A stretch of 9,311 bases of DNA, from assembly GCA_035649235.1 (NCBI GenBank), contig DASRJX010000002.1, positions 1-9,311 on the forward strand, written 5' to 3'. The number at the start of each line of letters is the position of its first letter. The first letter of the stretch is position 1. The position numbers and the translations under genes are program-made. The notes under the pieces are model-generated. The model worked only from the letters and a program-made list of their open reading frames with translations. It did not search any database and had not been told where the DNA came from. Below are positions 6,207 to 9,311 of this stretch, piece by piece. Origin of the DNA: DASRJX01 sp035649235. GTDB lineage: Bacteria; Acidobacteriota; Polarisedimenticolia; Gp22-AA2.

Positions 6207-6890
6207 ATGAGAAAGCTTGCAGCCCCGGCCCTCTTCATGGCCCTGGCCGCCCTCGCGTGCAAGGGAGGGAGCGCGGCCGCGGCCCCCGAGCTCAAGACCG
6301 ACGATCAGAAGACGCTGTACGCGCTGGGGCTCGTGATGAGCCAGAACCTGGCGCGGTTCAACCTGAGCGAGTCCGACCTGGAGTTCGTGAAGGCCGGCAT
6401 CGCCGACGGAGTCCTGAAGCGCCCCGAGCAGGTGAAGCTGGACGAGTTCCGGCCGAAGATTTCCACGCTGATGCAGGCGCGCTCCGCGGCGGGCGCCGCG
6501 GTGGACAAGCAGACGGGGGCGGCCTTCCTGGAGAAGGCCGCGGCCGAGCCCGGCGCCGTCAAGACGCCGGCCGGCTTCGTGTACAAGGAGATCACGGCCG
6601 GCAGCGGCAACGCGCCCGCCGCCACCGACAAGGTGAAAGTGCACTACAAGGGGACGCTCATCGACGGCACCGTCTTCGACTCGTCGATCGAGCGCGGCGA
6701 GCCGGTCGTCTTTCCGCTGAACCAGGTCATCCCGTGCTGGACCGCCGGCGTTCAGATGATGAAGGTCGGCGGCAAGAGCCGCCTCGTCTGCCCGTCCGAG
6801 CTGGCCTACGGCGACCGCGGAGCTCCGCCGAAAATCAACCCGGGCGCCACGCTCGTGTTCGAGGTCGAGTTGCTGGGCATCGAGCCATAG
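6207..6890 (+). CDS. FKBP-type peptidyl-prolyl cis-trans isomerase, Mip/FkpA-like lipoprotein
   Basis: 227 residues, complete, with AGGAG 9 nt before the ATG. The N-terminus is a lipoprotein signal with lipid-acceptor Cys18 (..LAALAC|KGG). The lipobox is acceptable but not ideal, with Ala at -3. Residues about 28-118 form the helical FKBP_N dimerisation region (DDQKTLYALGLVMSQNL). Residues 122-226 are the FKBP_C catalytic domain. Active-pocket residues are all present: Tyr147, Phe157, Asp158, Phe169, Val174-Ile175, Trp178, Tyr201 and Phe218. It should catalyse proline isomerisation and act as a chaperone for envelope proteins, anchored to a membrane facing the periplasm. Cys177 (VIPCW) and Cys195 (LVCPSELAYG) sit where relatives often have Gly and a non-Cys residue; they could form a disulfide. 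The gene diverges from the M20 gene with 112 bp between starts; no convincing promoter of its own was recognised there. Confidence 0.94.
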   Translation: MRKLAAPALFMALAALACKGGSAAAAPELKTDDQKTLYALGLVMSQNLARFNLSESDLEFVKAGIADGVLKRPEQVKLDEFRPKISTLMQARSAAGAAVDKQTGAAFLEKAAAEPGAVKTPAGFVYKEITAGSGNAPAATDKVKVHYKGTLIDGTVFDSSIERGEPVVFPLNQVIPCWTAGVQMMKVGGKSRLVCPSELAYGDRGAPPKINPGATLVFEVELLGIEP

Positions 6891-6960
6891 GGCCGTCCGG
6901 GCGGGCTCGGTCCACGGGCGGGGCGTCGGCCCGGCGGGTGGCCCCAGGCGCAGTTTGTTA

Positions 6961-6989
6961 TTGCTCCACGCGCCTCCCGGGCGTATAAG
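6961..6989 (+). promoter_or_regulatory. Candidate sigma-70-type promoter of the secreted propeller gene
   Basis: TTGCTC (6961-6966) and TATAAG (6984-6989, five of six consensus bases) are separated by exactly 17 bp. The predicted start is near 6997, giving a leader of about 19 nt before the ATG at 7016. The -10 match is strong; the -35 matches only its TTG. It implies that the downstream gene need not depend on the FKBP transcript. Confidence 0.5.
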
Positions 6990-7015
6990 GTCCCGCAATA
7001 CTCTGGGCTGACCAG

Positions 7016-9311
7016 ATGAAAAATCGGGCCCCTGCCTCCGCGCGCACGGGCGACCACCGTTTCTTTGCAGGCGGCTTCGCCGCGCTGGCCTTCGTCGTGT
7101 GCGCCTTGGTGCCGTGGCCGGCGTTCGCCGCCTGCTCGCCTGGCCCCTACACGAGATGGACTGGGGACACCTCGGCGGTGGCCGCCATCGCGTCGATGCC
7201 GGTCTTCGACACGTTCTTCTCACCGGTGTCGGGCAAGTCGCGGGCCTACGTCACGCAGGGGACCCAGCTGTTCACGTTCTACAACCAGAACTTCCCGACG
7301 GGATGCAACCCCGTAGCGGGCGCCGGGGGCCTGTGTGCTCCGAACGGGGCGGGAAACACCTGCCTTCGGTTAAGGGGGTGCAAGCTCCCACCCTGGAGCA
7401 CCGCCCCGCCGAGCCCGCTCCAGAGCTCTCCGAACGTCGTACGGCTGTCCCGGACCGGCATTCCCTTGCCGCTGAAGGCGTTCCTGTCCGCCGGGGATGG
7501 CCGTCTCTACAAGATCGACGTCACGGGCGATAGCCCGGCCGAGCCGACCATTTCTGCCGACACACGCCGCCCCTCCTGCGCCGGCGACCAGGTCATCGCC
7601 ACTCCGGCGGTCCAGCTCTATGCCAGCTCGAACAGCACGTTCAAGGACGAGGTGGACTCGTACGGACCGTCCCACTCCCAGGACGACGTGGTCATCGTCA
7701 TCACGAAGACGGGCTGCGGCGACCTGACGCGCAATCGCGTCATCGCCTACTGGGCGAGCGACCTGACGGTCAAATGGACCTTCAACGGCCCGGCGCTCCC
7801 GGGCCAGGAGACCGGGCCGACGCGTCTGGGCGGCTCCACCGGGGGCTGCTCCCTGGACTACGAGAACAACCGGCTCTACTGCGGCACCGACGCGCCTGAT
7901 GGATCCGCACAGGACACTGTCTGGGTCCTCAGCACCGTGAACGGCGCTCTCCTCTGGTCCGACAACCCGGGCGGCGCCGTCCTGAACCGGCCGATTCTCA
8001 ACAACCACAACAAGAGGCTGTACGTCGTGAGCCGCTCCGGCTCCCTGTGGGCCTACGCCCCGGGCGGCAACGGACTAAGCGGCCCTTCCAGGCTGTGGAC
8101 GACGGGGCTCGCGGTGGCCTCATCGGGGGCCATCGTCACGCATTCGCCCTGGGTCGAGGAGCGGGCGGGGACCTGGCAGGACAAGATCCTCGTGCTCGAC
8201 TCCCTGGGGATGCTTTACGCCGTCAGCGACAACGGGGAGGCCGGCTCGATCCTCTGGGTCCGCGAGCCCACCGACGCCGCCCAGTGGGTGAGCGCTCCGG
8301 TCGTGCTTCCGGGTGCCTCCGAGAGCAAGGGCTTCATCGGACGCGACGACGGCTATTTGCAGATGATCAAGCTCGACGGAGGGCAGGTCCAGGGCATCAT
8401 CAAGGTCGCGGCTCTTACGACCGAGGACGTCTACGATCCGGCCATCGAACAGGATCCCTTTGCGGGTCAGTCATTGGTCGTAGTGGGCGGGAAAAAGATC
8501 GCGGGGTTCGCGGTCCCGATCTGCACCGACGCTCCCGGACCGGCGGTCAACAACTGTTACGACGAGTGCTTCCTTCCGGGGGAGGCCGACGGTCTGAGCC
8601 CTCCGAACTGGAACCCGTCCTGTCTCGACCCCGACCACAGTTGCTGGTCGTATTCCTGCCGCAACCCCGCCCAGAACCCGCAGTACAACCCCTGCCGGGC
8701 GCTCACCGGGCCTGAGACAGCCTGTCACAACAGCGACTACCCCTCGTGTTTCTTAGGGGGGGATGGCTGCACGGACCAGGGGAACGTGCCCGACGGACGC
8801 GCCTGCGACGACGGCTGGCCTGGCTCGCCGGACCTGGTCGACGGAGCCGTCACCTGCCGCTCCGATACCATCCCGGCACTCGCCGCCTGCACGCTGGCCG
8901 AAGGGCAGGACTGCAATCCGCAGACAGGGACCTCGCAGCCCGGCTCCCGGTTCAAGTGCGTGACGAAGCCTCAGGTCTGCGGCTCCATCGGCGGCGGGAA
9001 GTGCTGCGTCTGCAACGACGGCTTCGGCATGAACTGCAACGACCGTTGCTATCGTGGCCAATGCGTCAGCGATCTCTACGCGGGCTGCGCGGGCGGGAAC
9101 AGCGCCTGCATCGAAGCCGGCGACCGCGCCTGTCCTCCCGGCACGACCTGCTGCGGTTCGAACAAAGGATCATCCGTCTGCACGACTGACGCCGGTTGCC
9201 TGGCCAGCCCGCAGGGGAAGTGCGTGGATGTCGATCCGCTCGACGGCAACACGACGAAGTTCTGTTACTACCAGCAGTGCTCCGACCTGGGGGCCGATCC
9301 GCAGCATTGCG
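7016..9311 (+). CDS. Large secreted protein: N-terminal beta-propeller plus cysteine-rich region, 3' end cut by window edge
   Basis: 765 codons are visible and the frame is still open at the right edge. A signal peptide (basic n-region, hydrophobic core about 17-33, cleavage near AFA|AC at 38/39) directs export. Residues about 65-500 contain roughly seven propeller-like blades resembling PQQ/quinoprotein repeats, with motifs such as GDGRLYKIDVTG (160-171), NRVIAYWASDL (240-250), VWVLSTVNGALLW (302-314), RLYVVSRSGSLWAY (334-347), KILVLDSLGMLYAV (390-403) and IGRDDGYLQMIKL (441-453). No PQQ-ligand or dehydrogenase motif was recognised, so this is probably a binding or scaffold propeller. Residues 503-765 hold 33 cysteines with short spacings (CCVC at 663-666, CC at 712-713), implying many disulfides and an extracellular place. 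The ATG lacks a strong ribosome-binding site, but it directly precedes the signal peptide and follows a good promoter by a short leader. Specific function unknown; surface adhesion or binding is a guess. Confidence 0.8.
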   Translation, partial: MKNRAPASARTGDHRFFAGGFAALAFVVCALVPWPAFAACSPGPYTRWTGDTSAVAAIASMPVFDTFFSPVSGKSRAYVTQGTQLFTFYNQNFPTGCNPVAGAGGLCAPNGAGNTCLRLRGCKLPPWSTAPPSPLQSSPNVVRLSRTGIPLPLKAFLSAGDGRLYKIDVTGDSPAEPTISADTRRPSCAGDQVIATPAVQLYASSNSTFKDEVDSYGPSHSQDDVVIVITKTGCGDLTRNRVIAYWASDLTVKWTFNGPALPGQETGPTRLGGSTGGCSLDYENNRLYCGTDAPDGSAQDTVWVLSTVNGALLWSDNPGGAVLNRPILNNHNKRLYVVSRSGSLWAYAPGGNGLSGPSRLWTTGLAVASSGAIVTHSPWVEERAGTWQDKILVLDSLGMLYAVSDNGEAGSILWVREPTDAAQWVSAPVVLPGASESKGFIGRDDGYLQMIKLDGGQVQGIIKVAALTTEDVYDPAIEQDPFAGQSLVVVGGKKIAGFAVPICTDAPGPAVNNCYDECFLPGEADGLSPPNWNPSCLDPDHSCWSYSCRNPAQNPQYNPCRALTGPETACHNSDYPSCFLGGDGCTDQGNVPDGRACDDGWPGSPDLVDGAVTCRSDTIPALAACTLAEGQDCNPQTGTSQPGSRFKCVTKPQVCGSIGGGKCCVCNDGFGMNCNDRCYRGQCVSDLYAGCAGGNSACIEAGDRACPPGTTCCGSNKGSSVCTTDAGCLASPQGKCVDVDPLDGNTTKFCYYQQCSDLGADPQHC

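Noticed and set aside
6891..6960. Possible intrinsic terminator after FKBP
   Set aside because: CCGGGC (6897-6902) and GCCCGG further on could pair, but the loop is long, many alternative pairings exist in this GC-rich stretch, and no T-run follows directly.
4658..6988. Plus-strand open frame of 776 codons opposite the M20 gene and running through FKBP in another frame
   Set aside because: The composition is typical of a GC-rich shadow, and it crosses two well-supported genes on different strands. No recognisable motif is present.
6204..7223. Minus-strand open frame of 339 codons opposite FKBP and the start of the propeller gene
   Set aside because: It is antisense to a clear FKBP domain, has no signal or domain of its own, and its composition fits a shadow frame.
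7016..8520. Calling the propeller protein a PQQ-dependent dehydrogenase
   Set aside because: Blade-like motifs are present, but no cofactor-binding or catalytic residues of quinoprotein dehydrogenases could be recognised, and the cysteine-rich tail is atypical for that family.

Overview
The window is very GC-rich, densely coded bacterial DNA with strong G/C bias at third codon positions. An outer-membrane porin, a lipoprotein FKBP and several exported proteins point to a Gram-negative (diderm) bacterium. The mix of a Tat-like exported M20 hydrolase, a hybrid kinase with a long Ala/Gly linker, and a cysteine-rich secreted propeller protein would suit Acidobacteriota, Myxococcota or a related uncultured phylum. 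That placement is inference only; no rRNA, tRNA or phylogenetic marker is present. No mobile element, CRISPR array or RNA gene was seen.

Left half, minus strand (4442 down to 1): a promoter-like element leads into three genes whose reading frames overlap. They encode an exported cupredoxin with an amicyanin-like copper loop (4396-3593), a 798-residue membrane-bound hybrid histidine kinase/response regulator (3603-1207), and an outer-membrane beta-barrel porin (1226 to the left edge, missing only its C-terminal end). The overlaps (11 and 20 bp) and internal ribosome-binding sites imply one translationally coupled transcript. The genes together look like an envelope redox/copper or solute sensing and uptake unit: exported copper protein, inner-membrane sensor, outer-membrane channel. 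A perfect 7-4-7 dyad lies just upstream of the promoter.

Middle, minus strand (6163-4538): an exported M20-family metallohydrolase with its own promoter. It keeps the ligands of one metal site but appears to have lost both private ligands of the other. Its leader can fold into a hairpin that covers the ribosome-binding site.

Right part, plus strand: a Mip/FkpA-like lipoprotein peptidyl-prolyl isomerase (6207-6890) diverges from the M20 gene. After a 125-bp gap with a good sigma-70-like promoter comes a large secreted protein (7016 to the right edge, incomplete) made of a beta-propeller followed by a region with 33 cysteines in 263 residues. The isomerase and the disulfide-rich secreted protein are neighbours, but a functional link is speculative.

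There is no stretch over 300 bp without a gene. The main gaps (4397-4537, 6095-6206 and 6891-7015) hold the regulatory elements described.
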